DNA of 64,000 bases. Source: an uncultured Sphingomonadaceae bacterium (lineage in GTDB: Bacteria; Pseudomonadota; Alphaproteobacteria; Sphingomonadales; Sphingomonadaceae). The notes under the pieces were generated by a model that saw only the letters and a program-made list of their open reading frames with translations, ran no database searches and had not been told where the DNA came from. The stretch lies in NCBI GenBank assembly GCA_938050045.1, contig CALLJS010000010.1, forward strand, positions 186,001-250,000. The letters run 5' to 3'. Below, in pieces: positions 10,160 through 20,132 of the stretch (position 1 is its first letter; each line of letters begins with the position of its first letter). Both the position numbers and the translations under genes were made by a program.

Positions 10160-10194
10160 GGCTCGTCTTAATCCACCTTAAGGCGGGCCTTTTT
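10160..10194 (+). terminator. Rho-independent terminator after recA
   Basis: The arms 10160-10171 (GGCTCGTCTTAA) and 10178-10189 (TTAAGGCGGGCC) form a 12-bp stem with two G-U pairs and a 6-base loop, followed at once by five T residues. Confidence 0.85.
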
Positions 10195-10314
10195 GATGAT
10201 TTCATTATAATTGGCTATATGTCTTCCAATCTAAATAACATTAATCGCAAAAACTCGTCATATTTGCTGTTTTACAAGCTTGTATGGATCGCGCTGCTGT
10301 CCTAAATAACGAGT

Positions 10315-12957
10315 ATGACATCTACTAATGATATAAGACGTTCCTTCTTGGAATATTTTGGCAAAGACCATGATAGGCTGCAATCAGCCCCTTTGGTCCC
10401 TTATAATGATCCAACGCTCATGTTTGTGAACGCTGGCATGGTACCGTTCAAAAATATCTTCACAGGATTAGAAAAGCGCGATAATCCGCGTGCAACATCG
10501 AGCCAAAAATGCGTTCGCGCTGGCGGTAAGCATAATGATCTCGACAATGTTGGTTATACAGCCCGCCATCATACATTTTTTGAAATGCTGGGAAATTTCT
10601 CATTTGGCGATTATTTCAAAGAAGATGCGATTAAACATTCATGGGCATTGCTGACCGATGTCTGGGGTATTAATCCTGATAAATTGACCGTAACCGTCTA
10701 TCATAATGATAGTGAGGCCTTTGATTTATGGAAGAAAATTGCCAAACTTCCTGATGAACGTATCATTCGTATCGCCACCGATGATAATTTTTGGTCTATG
10801 GGTGATACAGGGCCTTGCGGGCCATGCAGCGAAATTTTCTATGACCATGGCGCGCATATCAAAGGCGGCCCGCCAGGGAGCCCCGATGAAGATGGCGATC
10901 GTTATGTCGAGATTTGGAATTTGGTGTTCATGCAATATGATCGCCAAGAAGATGGTAGCCGGATCGATCTTCCCAAACCCAGTATTGATACGGGTATGGG
11001 GTTAGAGCGAATTGCTGCTGTGCTGCAAGGGGTGCACGATAATTATGATACCGATACTTTTCGGGCCTTAATCGAAGTATCAGAAAATCTTACCAATACT
11101 AAGGCCGTCGGCAATCAAATGGCGAGCCATAGAGTGATTGCGGATCATCTGCGCTCTAGTAGTTTCTTAATTGCTGATGGTGTGTTGCCCTCTAACGAAG
11201 GGCGCGGTTATGTGCTGCGCCGCATCATGCGCCGCGCTATGCGTCATGCGCATATATTGGGGGCAAAACAACCATTGATGCACCGTTTGGTTGACAATTT
11301 AATCGCCGAGATGGGCGCAGCTTTTCCTGAACTTGTCCGCGCGCAGGCCTTGATTAAAGAAACTTTGCGTCAAGAAGAAACGCGCTTTCGTCAAACGCTG
11401 GATAAAGGCATTAAGCTTCTCGACGAAGCGACGATCAAAATGTCGGATGGCGATATATTGAAAGGTGATGTCGCCTTCAAACTCTATGACACTTATGGCT
11501 TTCCTTATGATTTGACCGAAGATGCACTACGGGCCAATGGATTTGGTATCGATAAGGCTGGATTCGATGCGGCGATGCAAGAGCAAAAAGACCGCGCGCG
11601 CGCTGCATGGAAAGGATCTGGAGCCAAGGCCTCCGATGATATTTGGTTCGATATTGCCGAACGCACTGGCGCGACCGAATTTACTGGATATAATGCCAGC
11701 GAGGGCGAAGGGCAGGTCGTTGCCATCGTACATGATGGCGCAGAAACCAACAATGTGCAGGGTGATGATGCGGTGATAATCATCACCAATCAAACGCCTT
11801 TTTATGGCGAATCTGGTGGTCAAATGGGCGATACAGGCACATTAAAAACCAGCGATGGGTTCATGGCGACCGTCAGCGATACCGCTAAACCATTGGGCAA
11901 ATTACATGCACATCATGCAAAAATATCACAAGGTTCGCTAGCAGTTGGCGATGTGGTTTCTATGGCGATTGATAGCAAAAGACGCGATAATTTGCGCTCT
12001 AATCATAGCGCGACGCATTTGCTGCATGCGGCATTGCGCAATCATTTAGGAACGCATGTCACGCAAAAAGGCAGCATGGTTGCCGCCGATAGGCTGCGAT
12101 TTGATTTCTCGCACAACCAAGCTCTAACAGGACAGCAGATTGCTGGAATAGAAGCCGAAGTGAATGCGCAAATTCGCGCTAATGAAGCGGTGGAAACGCG
12201 CCTTATGACTCCTGATGATGCTGTAGAGGCTGGAGCATTGGCATTATTTGGCGAAAAATATGGCGATGAAGTGCGCGTGCTGTCTATGGGCCATAGCGAT
12301 GATAAAATATATTCGGTTGAATTGTGCGGCGGCACACATGTGAATGCGCTGGGTGATATTGCCTTGTTCGCTATCATTTCCGAAGGCGCAGTAGCCAGCG
12401 GTATTCGCCGTATTGAGGCACTCACAGGCGAAGCAGCGCGGCAACATTTGTCGGGCCGCGAAGGGCAATTAAAACAAATTTCAGCCCTTTTGAAAACAGG
12501 TATAGAAGATAGCGTTGATCGCGTAGAGACATTATTGGCCGATAAAAAGCGGTTAGAAAAAGAATTAGCCGACACCAAAACCAAATTGGCAATGTCTGGT
12601 GGGGCGGGGCCAAAAGCAGAAATTGAAGCTATAAATGATATTAATTTTTTGGGACAAATTATTGAAGGCGTTGAACCCAAAGCATTACGCGGCCTGGCCG
12701 ATGAGCAATTAAAGACACTCGAAAGCGGCATTATCACTATCATTGCCGCGAATGAGGGAGCGAATACCGTGGTGGTGGCTATTACAACGGATTTATTGGC
12801 TAAGTTGCAAGCACCAGAATTTGTGCGTATAGCGACCGAAGCTATGGGCGGTAAAGGCGGCGGCGGGCGTCCTGAAATGGCGCAAGGCGGCGGCCCTGCT
12901 GGCCTAGATCAAGCCCATGCTGCGATAGAAGCTATAAAAGCTAAAATCGCTACTTGA
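10315..12957 (+). CDS. alaS: Alanyl-tRNA synthetase
   Basis: An 880-residue class II synthetase that charges tRNA-Ala and edits Ser/Gly mischarging. The N-terminal start [10 protein letters not shown] and [14 protein letters not shown] lead into the catalytic domain with [15 protein letters not shown]. The tRNA recognition region follows, then the editing domain with [13 protein letters not shown] and the distal CGGTH (zinc ligands), and the C-Ala DHHA1 domain ending in [13 protein letters not shown]. All expected parts are present and length is typical. The upstream ribosome site is weak (ACGAG). No leader structure such as a T-box was found between the recA terminator and this gene. Confidence 0.98.
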   Translation: MTSTNDIRRSFLEYFGKDHDRLQSAPLVPYNDPTLMFVNAGMVPFKNIFTGLEKRDNPRATSSQKCVRAGGKHNDLDNVGYTARHHTFFEMLGNFSFGDYFKEDAIKHSWALLTDVWGINPDKLTVTVYHNDSEAFDLWKKIAKLPDERIIRIATDDNFWSMGDTGPCGPCSEIFYDHGAHIKGGPPGSPDEDGDRYVEIWNLVFMQYDRQEDGSRIDLPKPSIDTGMGLERIAAVLQGVHDNYDTDTFRALIEVSENLTNTKAVGNQMASHRVIADHLRSSSFLIADGVLPSNEGRGYVLRRIMRRAMRHAHILGAKQPLMHRLVDNLIAEMGAAFPELVRAQALIKETLRQEETRFRQTLDKGIKLLDEATIKMSDGDILKGDVAFKLYDTYGFPYDLTEDALRANGFGIDKAGFDAAMQEQKDRARAAWKGSGAKASDDIWFDIAERTGATEFTGYNASEGEGQVVAIVHDGAETNNVQGDDAVIIITNQTPFYGESGGQMGDTGTLKTSDGFMATVSDTAKPLGKLHAHHAKISQGSLAVGDVVSMAIDSKRRDNLRSNHSATHLLHAALRNHLGTHVTQKGSMVAADRLRFDFSHNQALTGQQIAGIEAEVNAQIRANEAVETRLMTPDDAVEAGALALFGEKYGDEVRVLSMGHSDDKIYSVELCGGTHVNALGDIALFAIISEGAVASGIRRIEALTGEAARQHLSGREGQLKQISALLKTGIEDSVDRVETLLADKKRLEKELADTKTKLAMSGGAGPKAEIEAINDINFLGQIIEGVEPKALRGLADEQLKTLESGIITIIAANEGANTVVVAITTDLLAKLQAPEFVRIATEAMGGKGGGGRPEMAQGGGPAGLDQAHAAIEAIKAKIAT

Positions 12958-13003
12958 TATTATGCGTTATAAATCTTGCCCTAGCCTATGAGACAAATAT
13001 GTT

Positions 13004-13036
13004 AAGGATGGGGCTATTGCCCATCCTTTAATTTTT
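13004..13036 (+). terminator. Terminator after alaS, overlapping the end of the convergent S9 peptidase gene
   Basis: AAGGATGGG (13004-13012) pairs with CCCATCCTT (13020-13028), a perfect 9-bp stem with a 7-base loop, followed on the plus strand by TAATTTTTGC. The loop and right arm lie inside the last codons and stop of the opposite-strand gene. Confidence 0.7.
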
Positions 13037-15188
13037 GCATCAGATAAACATGCTGTAAAGATAGCCTTTTGGCGGTTTCTTTGAGGTTAGCAGCCGCGCT
13101 ATGCCCGCCATCAATATTCTCATAATAGAGGAAATCATGCCCTTGGTCTTCGAAGCGTTTGGCCGTTTTTCGCGCATGAGCAGGGTGAACACGATCATCC
13201 TTTGTCGATGTAACAAAAAATACTTCGGGATAATCTGTCTTACTATCAATATTATGATAGGGCGAGATAGTCTCTAAAAAAGCACGCTCTTCAGGAATTG
13301 ACGGGCTACCATATTCGCCAACCCAGCTAGCGCCTGCTAATAATTTATCATAGCGCAGCATATCGAGCAGTGGCACAGCGCAGATGACCGCATTGAATAA
13401 ATCGGGACGCTGGGTGAACATGACACCCATAAGCAGCCCGCCATTAGAGCCGCCTTCGATTCCCAGATGCTTTGGCGATGTCAATTTCTTTTTGATAAGG
13501 TTTTCAGCGACCGAGATAAAATCGTCATAAATGATTTGGCGATTGGTTTTCAGGCCCGCTTGATGCCATTTTGGGCCATATTCGCCGCCACCGCGAATAT
13601 TAGCCAGCACATAAATACCGCCATTTTCCAACCATAATTTACCGCGTGCCGCCGAATAGCTGGGGTTGAGTGATATTTCAAACCCGCCATATCCATAGAG
13701 CAATGTAGGGTTTGTCCCATCCATTTTCAGACCTTTTTTACGCACCACAAAATAGGGGATCTGGGTGCCATCTTTTGATGTCGCAAAATATTGATCGGCG
13801 CTCATGGCATCGGAATCAAACCAATCGGGCAGGGCCTTTGCTTTGGCTTGCTCGCCTGTCCCGCTGTCATAGATCCACAATGTGCTAGGTTTCAAAAATG
13901 ATTCGCTATTGATGAACGCAATATCTTCTTTGTCGTTGGTTGCGCCTATAGATACGGTTCCGTTGGCAGGAAAGTTGAGCTGGCTGGATGTCCATGTGAT
14001 GCCATCCCAATCAAAGGCATAAGCTGCACTCTTCACATCGCGCGAAATGCTCATCAATAGTTTGGATTTGGTAATCCCATAGCTATTTATCGATGATTTT
14101 TCATCAGGGCTATAAACCAAATTCACAGCTTTTATAATGCGGTTGTTCATAAAATCATCGAATGAGAAGCTCACTAAATCGCCGCTTTTATAACCGCGCC
14201 AATCTTCGTTGAGCGATAATAATATTTGGCCCTTAAATTCGCGCCCAAGGTTTGATTTGGCGGGAATAGGTATTTTAACAGCATTGTGCAGATTATCGCG
14301 CGGAGCCCAATAAACATCTGATTCGTAAAATGTACGCGCGCGCGTTACTAAAATCTCGCGGCTATTGTCTGCTCTCAACATAGAGGATGCGAATAAACCA
14401 ACGTCACTAGGGTCGCCGCGCATAAATTCCTGAGCATCTGCTATGCTTTGGCCGCGTTTCCATAATTTTACAATCATCGGATAACCAGAATCGGTTAGGC
14501 TGCCGTCACCAAAATCTATCCCAATAATTTGCGTATCTTTGTCGAGCCAAGACGTGCCGCCTTTGCTTTCGGGCGTGATAAATCCATTTTCCACCCAGCT
14601 TTTTGTGCGGGCATTATATTCGCGTTGAACATTGGCATCTTTGCCGCCATCGGACAGAGAAATCATGCAAAGTTCATTATCTGGTGCTAGGCAGCCATTG
14701 CCTTTATAGACCCAATTTTTATTTTCTGCTTTGGCGAGCGCATCAATATCTAAGATGGTTTCCCAGTCGCTATTGTCCGATAAATAGCTGTCTAATGTTG
14801 TTTTGCGCCATATACCGCGAACATGGTCGGAATCTTGCCAAAAATTATGCGCCTCTCCATTACGATATGAAATATAAGCAATTTTATCTTTGGAATTTAA
14901 TATTGCCAGAGTATCGGATTCCATTTTGGCATAGCGCGGATCAGAGGTAAGGCGTTTTAACGAACGTTCATTCCAGCTTTGCACGTCCGCTAGGGCTCTC
15001 TCACCTAAGATTTCTTCGAGATACAGATGGTCTTCATTGGTTTTACCAGCTTCATTATATTCAATCATTATAGGCCTTTTTGATGCGGAGGGACTGTATT
15101 CGCTATTATGGGCATTGGCTAATTGTCCAGATAATAATGCTATGCTAATCGCGCTTCCCACTAAGATTTTATGCTTTATATTTTTCAT
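13014..15188 (-). CDS. Prolyl oligopeptidase family serine peptidase (S9A)
   Basis: A 724-residue exported peptidase. A signal peptide (MKNIKHKILVGSAISIALLS, cleaved near NAHNS) is followed by a beta-propeller region (about 40-460) and an alpha/beta hydrolase domain. The triad is Ser581 in GGSNGGLLMG, an Asp in STKDDRVHP (about residue 660) and His696 in DGGHSAA. AAGGTG lies 6 bases before the ATG. S9A enzymes cut after proline in short peptides; the exported form suggests periplasmic peptide scavenging. It converges on alaS with only about 56 bases between the stops, sharing a terminator stem. Confidence 0.94.
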   Translation of the reverse strand: MKNIKHKILVGSAISIALLSGQLANAHNSEYSPSASKRPIMIEYNEAGKTNEDHLYLEEILGERALADVQSWNERSLKRLTSDPRYAKMESDTLAILNSKDKIAYISYRNGEAHNFWQDSDHVRGIWRKTTLDSYLSDNSDWETILDIDALAKAENKNWVYKGNGCLAPDNELCMISLSDGGKDANVQREYNARTKSWVENGFITPESKGGTSWLDKDTQIIGIDFGDGSLTDSGYPMIVKLWKRGQSIADAQEFMRGDPSDVGLFASSMLRADNSREILVTRARTFYESDVYWAPRDNLHNAVKIPIPAKSNLGREFKGQILLSLNEDWRGYKSGDLVSFSFDDFMNNRIIKAVNLVYSPDEKSSINSYGITKSKLLMSISRDVKSAAYAFDWDGITWTSSQLNFPANGTVSIGATNDKEDIAFINSESFLKPSTLWIYDSGTGEQAKAKALPDWFDSDAMSADQYFATSKDGTQIPYFVVRKKGLKMDGTNPTLLYGYGGFEISLNPSYSAARGKLWLENGGIYVLANIRGGGEYGPKWHQAGLKTNRQIIYDDFISVAENLIKKKLTSPKHLGIEGGSNGGLLMGVMFTQRPDLFNAVICAVPLLDMLRYDKLLAGASWVGEYGSPSIPEERAFLETISPYHNIDSKTDYPEVFFVTSTKDDRVHPAHARKTAKRFEDQGHDFLYYENIDGGHSAAANLKETAKRLSLQHVYLMQKLKDGQ

Positions 15189-15215
15189 AAATTCACCTTA
15201 TTCTATGGTCCTATA

Positions 15216-16976
15216 TTAACGAGTCTTGAGTCTCGGTTCCTCGGTTAAATCGCCGCCTTGCATGATGCGTCTACGGAAATAATCGCGTTTTTCGTGAATA
15301 GAAGCAATCACGGGTCCCGTTGGTATCCCTAAATCCACCAATACCGCTTCGGATAATTGCAAACTGCTCTCTAAAGTTTCTGGCACAGCATCGCTTGCGC
15401 CCGCCTGATAGAGCCGAGCGGCGTGATCGCTGTCTCTGGCGCGGACGACAATTTTAATATGGGGCAACCAAGCGCGTACACGGCGCACGGTGCGTTCGGC
15501 CAATATGGGTTGATCCATCGTCAATATGAGGGCTTTTGCGTGACCCAATTCTAATTTGTCTAGGGTTTGAGGGCGCGTCACATCGCCAAATATCACAGGA
15601 TAACCCGCTCGGCGAGCAGCAGCCACGGCATCAATATCGGATTCGACTGCGACATAATTTTGGCCATGATAGTGCAGCATATCAGCAACTAATTGTCCGA
15701 CGCGACCAAAACCAATGATGACGGTGCGGTCTTTGCTTTCGCTGATTTTTTCTTCTAGCGGATCGGCGGTATCGCGCAATTCTATACGCCGCGCCATATC
15801 ATGGCCTATGCGCGCCAATATCGGGGTGATGGTTAATCCGATGGCTGTGGCAACTTGCCAAAAAGCAGCCGTAGGCCCATCGATTAATTGGGCTGCACTA
15901 GCGGCGGCCAAAACAATCAAAGTAGTCTCCGATGGACTCGACATTAAAACGCCTGCCTCTGTCGCTGTTCCCGTTCGCGCACCGCTTAGTTTGAGCAAGC
16001 CGCCTGTCACCAATGATTTAACAATGATGATGCCGATAATCGCGGCCATGAGGGATCCTAAATGATCCATCACAAAATAAATATCGACCTGCATGCCGAT
16101 GCTTATCAAAAACACACCCAAAGCCAATCCCTTAAAAGGAGCGGTCATGACTTCTACTTCGCCATGATAGTCAGTCTCGGCAATCAACATGCCTGCGATA
16201 AGAGCACCAACAATGGGCGATAATCCGACAGCACCCGTGATTAAGCTGGCGATGATGATGACCAACAGGCTGATTGATAGAAATAATTCGGGGCTTTTTG
16301 TCCGCGCAGCTTGGCCGAATAATGGGGGTAATATGATGCGCCCGATAATCAACATCGCAACAATAACGGCTGCGCCTTGCCACAATATAGTGATTAAATT
16401 ATCCATGGTATCATTGGCTGCAAAAGGGGCAAGCGCGCCCAAAATAAAGATGATCGGCACAATGGCAATATCTTCGAACAAAAGCATGGCCAGGGCTGAT
16501 TTGCCAACGGCGGATTTAGTGCCAGAGATAGGAAGGACGAGAGCTGTAGATGATAAAGCAAGGGCGATGCCTAAACCCATAGCACCGGCAAGACTAAGTC
16601 CGCCAAAGAAATGCAAAGCCATCCCAATGATAAAACCGCTGCCAATTAATTCAGCGGCACCAACGCCAAAGACCAATTTGCGCATGGCCCATAAACGTTT
16701 GAAACTTAGCTCTAACCCTATGGTAAAGAGCAATAATATGATGCCATATTCGCCAAATGGTTTGATAGCCTCGGCATCAGAAATAGTGACCCAATCAAGC
16801 CATTGATAGTGACTAGAGAGTGCTCCAAGGCCAAATGGGCCGACTAAGATTCCTACCAATATGAAACCGATGATGGGGGTGATTCTAAATCTGGCGAATG
16901 TGGGTATTATGATACCCGCCGCACCCAATATAACCAGGGCATTATTGATACCATCTATTTGAATTTCACCTGCCAT
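15216..16976 (-). CDS. CPA2-family cation/proton antiporter with TrkA-N domain (KefB/KefC type)
   Basis: A 586-residue inner-membrane transporter. Twelve or so hydrophobic helices span residues 1-390, including GLELSFKRLWAMRK and the ALSSTALVLPI stretch typical of CPA2 exchangers. A cytoplasmic RCK/TrkA-N Rossmann domain starts near residue 415 (TVIIGFGRVGQLVADML) and binds nucleotide. The family exports K+ or Na+ against protons, often gated by NAD(H) or glutathione adducts; the exact ion and ligand cannot be read here. It sits 27 bases upstream of the S9 peptidase gene on the same strand. The start ATG has only a poor ribosome site. Confidence 0.9.
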   Translation of the reverse strand: MAGEIQIDGINNALVILGAAGIIIPTFARFRITPIIGFILVGILVGPFGLGALSSHYQWLDWVTISDAEAIKPFGEYGIILLLFTIGLELSFKRLWAMRKLVFGVGAAELIGSGFIIGMALHFFGGLSLAGAMGLGIALALSSTALVLPISGTKSAVGKSALAMLLFEDIAIVPIIFILGALAPFAANDTMDNLITILWQGAAVIVAMLIIGRIILPPLFGQAARTKSPELFLSISLLVIIIASLITGAVGLSPIVGALIAGMLIAETDYHGEVEVMTAPFKGLALGVFLISIGMQVDIYFVMDHLGSLMAAIIGIIIVKSLVTGGLLKLSGARTGTATEAGVLMSSPSETTLIVLAAASAAQLIDGPTAAFWQVATAIGLTITPILARIGHDMARRIELRDTADPLEEKISESKDRTVIIGFGRVGQLVADMLHYHGQNYVAVESDIDAVAAARRAGYPVIFGDVTRPQTLDKLELGHAKALILTMDQPILAERTVRRVRAWLPHIKIVVRARDSDHAARLYQAGASDAVPETLESSLQLSEAVLVDLGIPTGPVIASIHEKRDYFRRRIMQGGDLTEEPRLKTR

Positions 16977-17030
16977 ATTATGATATTAGGCTCTTTTGGC
17001 AATCATGCAAAATAATAATGGATTTAGCAT

Positions 17031-17064
17031 AAAAATACCCTCCAGCAACAAAGGGCCAGAGGGT
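17031..17064 (-). terminator. Rho-independent terminator after icd
   Basis: On the minus strand ACCCTCTGGC pairs with GCTGGAGGGT (plus 17055-17064 and 17037-17046) over 10 bp including G-U pairs, followed by a T-rich run. It separates icd from the antiporter gene. Confidence 0.75.
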
Positions 17065-17102
17065 AAATTATCATATCTCACGTTAATTTAGAGGCTTAAG
17101 AT

Positions 17103-18323
17103 CTATTCCCAACTGCCCATAGCAATTTCTAGATTGTTGACAATGGCTTCAAAAAATTGTTCGGTGGTCATCCAAGGCTGTTCTGGGCCGATTAAAATGG
17201 CCAAATCTTTGGTCATCTGACCGTTTTCAACGGTTTCAATGCAGACGCGCTCCAATGTCTCGGCGAAGCGAGTCACATCTGGGGTGCCATCAAATTTACC
17301 GCGATTTTTAAGACCGCCTGTCCATGCAAATATCGATGCAATCGGGTTGGTCGATGTTGCCTTGCCTTGTTGATGCTGGCGATAGTGGCGAGTCACCGTG
17401 CCATGGGCGGCTTCTGATTCGACCGTTTTGCCATCGGGGCTCATAAGCACAGAGGTCATAAGGCCAAGCGACCCAAAACCTTGGGCAACGGTGTCTGATT
17501 GCACATCGCCATCATAATTTTTACAAGCCCAGATGAATTTACCAGACCATTTTAGCGCGCTAGCAACCATATCATCGATCAAACGATGTTGATATTCAAT
17601 GCCGATTGAATCAAATTGTTCCTTAAATTCAGACTGATAAACGTCTTCGAAAATATCTTTGAAACGCCCATCATAAGCTTTCATAATGGTGTTTTTGGTG
17701 GATAGATAAACAGGCCATTGACGCGCTATGCCATAGTTTAGAGACGCACGGGCAAAGTCTCTAATGCTATCATCAAGGTTATACATAGCCATAGCAACGC
17801 CGCTGCTTGGGAATTGGAAAACCTCTTCGTCAATAGTATTGCCATCTTCGCCTTCGAATATGAGACGTAATTTACCAGGGCCTGGAACGCGAAAGTCTGT
17901 TGCTTTATATTGATCGCCAAAAGCATGACGCCCAACGACTATCGGGTCAGTCCAGCCAGGGACTAAGCGCGGTACATTTTGCATAACAATGGGTTCGCGG
18001 AAAACTACGCCGCCCAGAATGTTACGGATCGTGCCATTTGGTGACTTCCACATTTTTTTAAGACCAAATTCTTCGACACGATCTTCATCGGGCGTAATCG
18101 TTGCACATTTTACACCAACGCCATGTTCACGAATAGCATTGGCAGAATCGACAGTGATTCGATCATTTGTTTCATCGCGCTTTTCAATAGATAAATCATA
18201 ATATTTCAAATCAATATCAAGATAAGGGAGAATGAGTCTCTCTCTTATCCATTGCCAAATAATTCGTGTCATTTCATCGCCGTCTAGTTCAACGACAGGA
18301 TTTTTGACTTTAATTTTTGCCAT
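17103..18323 (-). CDS. icd: NADP-dependent isocitrate dehydrogenase
   Basis: A 406-residue TCA-cycle enzyme giving 2-oxoglutarate and NADPH. It belongs to the eukaryote-like dimeric class: it starts [23 protein letters not shown], has the substrate loop [13 protein letters not shown], and the signature [22 protein letters not shown] with the metal-binding aspartates; [12 protein letters not shown] is the cofactor region. Length is typical. It is a single-gene unit with its own terminator, divergent from psd. In the same window korAB can consume its product. Confidence 0.98.
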   Translation of the reverse strand: MAKIKVKNPVVELDGDEMTRIIWQWIRERLILPYLDIDLKYYDLSIEKRDETNDRITVDSANAIREHGVGVKCATITPDEDRVEEFGLKKMWKSPNGTIRNILGGVVFREPIVMQNVPRLVPGWTDPIVVGRHAFGDQYKATDFRVPGPGKLRLIFEGEDGNTIDEEVFQFPSSGVAMAMYNLDDSIRDFARASLNYGIARQWPVYLSTKNTIMKAYDGRFKDIFEDVYQSEFKEQFDSIGIEYQHRLIDDMVASALKWSGKFIWACKNYDGDVQSDTVAQGFGSLGLMTSVLMSPDGKTVESEAAHGTVTRHYRQHQQGKATSTNPIASIFAWTGGLKNRGKFDGTPDVTRFAETLERVCIETVENGQMTKDLAILIGPEQPWMTTEQFFEAIVNNLEIAMGSWE

Positions 18324-18503
18324 AAGAAAATGCTTTCTGTGAGGAATGAGTTATGTTTAATTTATTTATATAAATGCGCCATAGCAAATTTTTGCCAATG
18401 TTCAACTCTTGGGGATAAACTTATGCACAATGAAGTGCAAATTTAATCGAACATAATATCATTCTAACTTGTATCTTAACATTTCACCCCTTAGGGAAAG
18501 ATT

Positions 18504-19244
18504 ATGTCCAGACAAGAATTAACAAATAGAGGCGAAGGCATTGCTAAATGGTCATTCCCTCCAATTCATCCAGAAGGCCGTAAATTTGGCCTTATTGCCG
18601 TAGCAGCCACTGCGGGGTTATTTTTTCTCGGAGGCTTTGCTACTATATTGGCTTGGCCGATGGTCGGTGTTTCAATATGGACATTTGCATTTTTCAGAGA
18701 CCCAAAGCGCGCAACCCCCGATGATGATCGCTATATAGTCTCTCCAGCAGATGGATTGGTCACCCTGATTCAACAAGTGCAGCCTCCTGCCGAACTAGCT
18801 GGCCCAGAAGGATTGGGCGATGAATTAGTGACTCGTGTTTCTGTATTTATGAGCGTATTTGATGTGCACATTAATCGCACCCCCGTGCGCGGAACGATTA
18901 AACATGTTGCTTATATCCCAGGTAAATTTCTGAATGCAGATTTGGATAAAGCCAGCGAAGACAATGAACGCCAACATTTTCTGGTGGAACGCCCTGATGG
19001 GCTGCGCGTAGGGTTTACACAAATAGCAGGTTTGGTTGCGCGCAGGATTATCTCTTTTGTTAAAACAGGAGATGTCGTTGGCGTGGGGCAACGGATTGGG
19101 CTTATTCGTTTTGGTAGCCGCGTTGATATTTATCTCCCTAAAGGCACGGCTTCTAAAGTCATCAAAGGGCAACGCTGCGTCGCGGGTGAAACAATCATTG
19201 CGGAAATTAATGTTGATGAGGACTTACTGGCTATTTCTCAATAA
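18504..19244 (+). CDS. psd: Phosphatidylserine decarboxylase proenzyme
   Basis: A 246-residue membrane-associated enzyme that makes phosphatidylethanolamine. It is the short form of the family: one hydrophobic N-terminal region (about 30-60) and the core with [16 protein letters not shown]. Self-cleavage occurs at the FGS motif, Gly204-Ser205, whose serine becomes the pyruvoyl group, leaving a 42-residue alpha chain. AGGGAAAG lies just before the ATG. It forms a two-gene unit with pssA, which makes its substrate. Confidence 0.97.
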   Translation: MSRQELTNRGEGIAKWSFPPIHPEGRKFGLIAVAATAGLFFLGGFATILAWPMVGVSIWTFAFFRDPKRATPDDDRYIVSPADGLVTLIQQVQPPAELAGPEGLGDELVTRVSVFMSVFDVHINRTPVRGTIKHVAYIPGKFLNADLDKASEDNERQHFLVERPDGLRVGFTQIAGLVARRIISFVKTGDVVGVGQRIGLIRFGSRVDIYLPKGTASKVIKGQRCVAGETIIAEINVDEDLLAISQ

Positions 19245-19319
19245 ATAGGGGCATTAATCAATTTTGATGGTTTGTTTTTGCTTGCAAAGCAAACTCTTAG
19301 AGCGCAAGTATATGCCATA

Positions 19320-20069
19320 ATGACAACTATTCCGATACGTTCTTTTGTGCCCAACGCCGTTACAGCGATGGCGCTGTGCGTTGGCTTTTCAGGCGTTTGG
19401 TATGCTCTTTCTCAAAATTGGGTGGGGGCTGCTGCTTGTATAGTGGTGGCGGGTATATTGGATGGTCTCGATGGCCGCATAGCCCGCATGCTCAATGGCC
19501 AAAGTCGTTTTGGTGCGGAGTTAGATTCGCTCTCGGATGTTATCTGTTTTGGGGTTACGCCTGCGGTGCTCGTCTTTAGCTGGTCTTTGCAAAATATGGA
19601 GCGATTTGGCTGGACGATATGCTTGTTTTTCACCCTCTGTATGGCGCTACGTCTGGCGCGCTTTAATGCGCAAATTGACAGCGACCCACAGCCGCACAAA
19701 ATTGCTGGCTATCTGACGGGCGTTCCAGCGCCAAGTGCTGCAGGCATGGCGTTAATGCCCATTGCCATTTGGATTGAAACAGGTGCCGAATGGATCAGAG
19801 AACCCTATCTCATTGGCCCTTGGATGCTCATCATTTGTGTCTTGGTTATTTCTAATGTTGCAACATTTAGCTGGAAATCTCTGCGCATACGGCATAGCTG
19901 GCGTTTTATAGCTATTGCACTTTGCGGCCCTTTTGTAGGGGCATTGATTGTTGCGCCTTGGCCGACTTTGGCTCTAACAGCCGCTATATATTTCATGCTT
20001 ATTCCCTTTAGCATGTGGCGGTATCACCGCATAAAAAAACGCCAAAAATCGCTAAATAAAGAATCCTAA
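19320..20069 (+). CDS. pssA: CDP-diacylglycerol-serine O-phosphatidyltransferase
   Basis: A multi-pass membrane enzyme (249 residues from the ATG at 19320) that makes phosphatidylserine, the substrate of Psd encoded just upstream. The CDP-alcohol phosphotransferase signature is LDGLDGRIARMLNGQSRFGAELDSLSD, with all the aspartates of the DG-x2-AR-x8-G-x3-D-x3-D pattern. Seven or so hydrophobic helices follow. A TTG at 19272 would extend the protein by 16 residues; the ATG start begins with MTTIPIRSFVPN, which lines up with sphingomonad PssA as I recall it, but no strong ribosome site decides the matter. Confidence 0.94.
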   Translation: MTTIPIRSFVPNAVTAMALCVGFSGVWYALSQNWVGAAACIVVAGILDGLDGRIARMLNGQSRFGAELDSLSDVICFGVTPAVLVFSWSLQNMERFGWTICLFFTLCMALRLARFNAQIDSDPQPHKIAGYLTGVPAPSAAGMALMPIAIWIETGAEWIREPYLIGPWMLIICVLVISNVATFSWKSLRIRHSWRFIAIALCGPFVGALIVAPWPTLALTAAIYFMLIPFSMWRYHRIKKRQKSLNKES

Positions 20070-20078
20070 TTTCTGGGC

Positions 20079-20118
20079 TTGACCTTATCAATCAAATTGC
20101 TATGTTCCTATTTCGTTC
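20079..20118 (+). promoter_or_regulatory. rmuC promoter with an overlapping LexA-type box
   Basis: TTGACC (20079-20084), 16 bases, then TATGTT (20101-20106) form a plausible vegetative promoter. GTTC at 20104-20107 and GTTC at 20115-20118, separated by exactly seven bases, match the same LexA consensus seen before recA and overlap the -10. The expected transcription start is about 20 bases before the rmuC GTG. Confidence 0.65.
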
Positions 20119-20132
20119 TTTAGGGGTCAAAT

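Noticed and set aside
10195-10314. T-box or other riboswitch before alaS
   Set aside because: No T-box motif or competing terminator/antiterminator pair; the only stem is the recA terminator.
12042-12743. Long open frame on the minus strand inside alaS
   Set aside because: Lies wholly antisense to a certain gene, has a composition of a shadow frame (Ser/Pro/Ile rich) and no ribosome site or family motif.
16189-16806. 205-codon plus-strand frame inside the KefB-type gene
   Set aside because: Antisense to hydrophobic helices of a well-supported transporter; no family signature.
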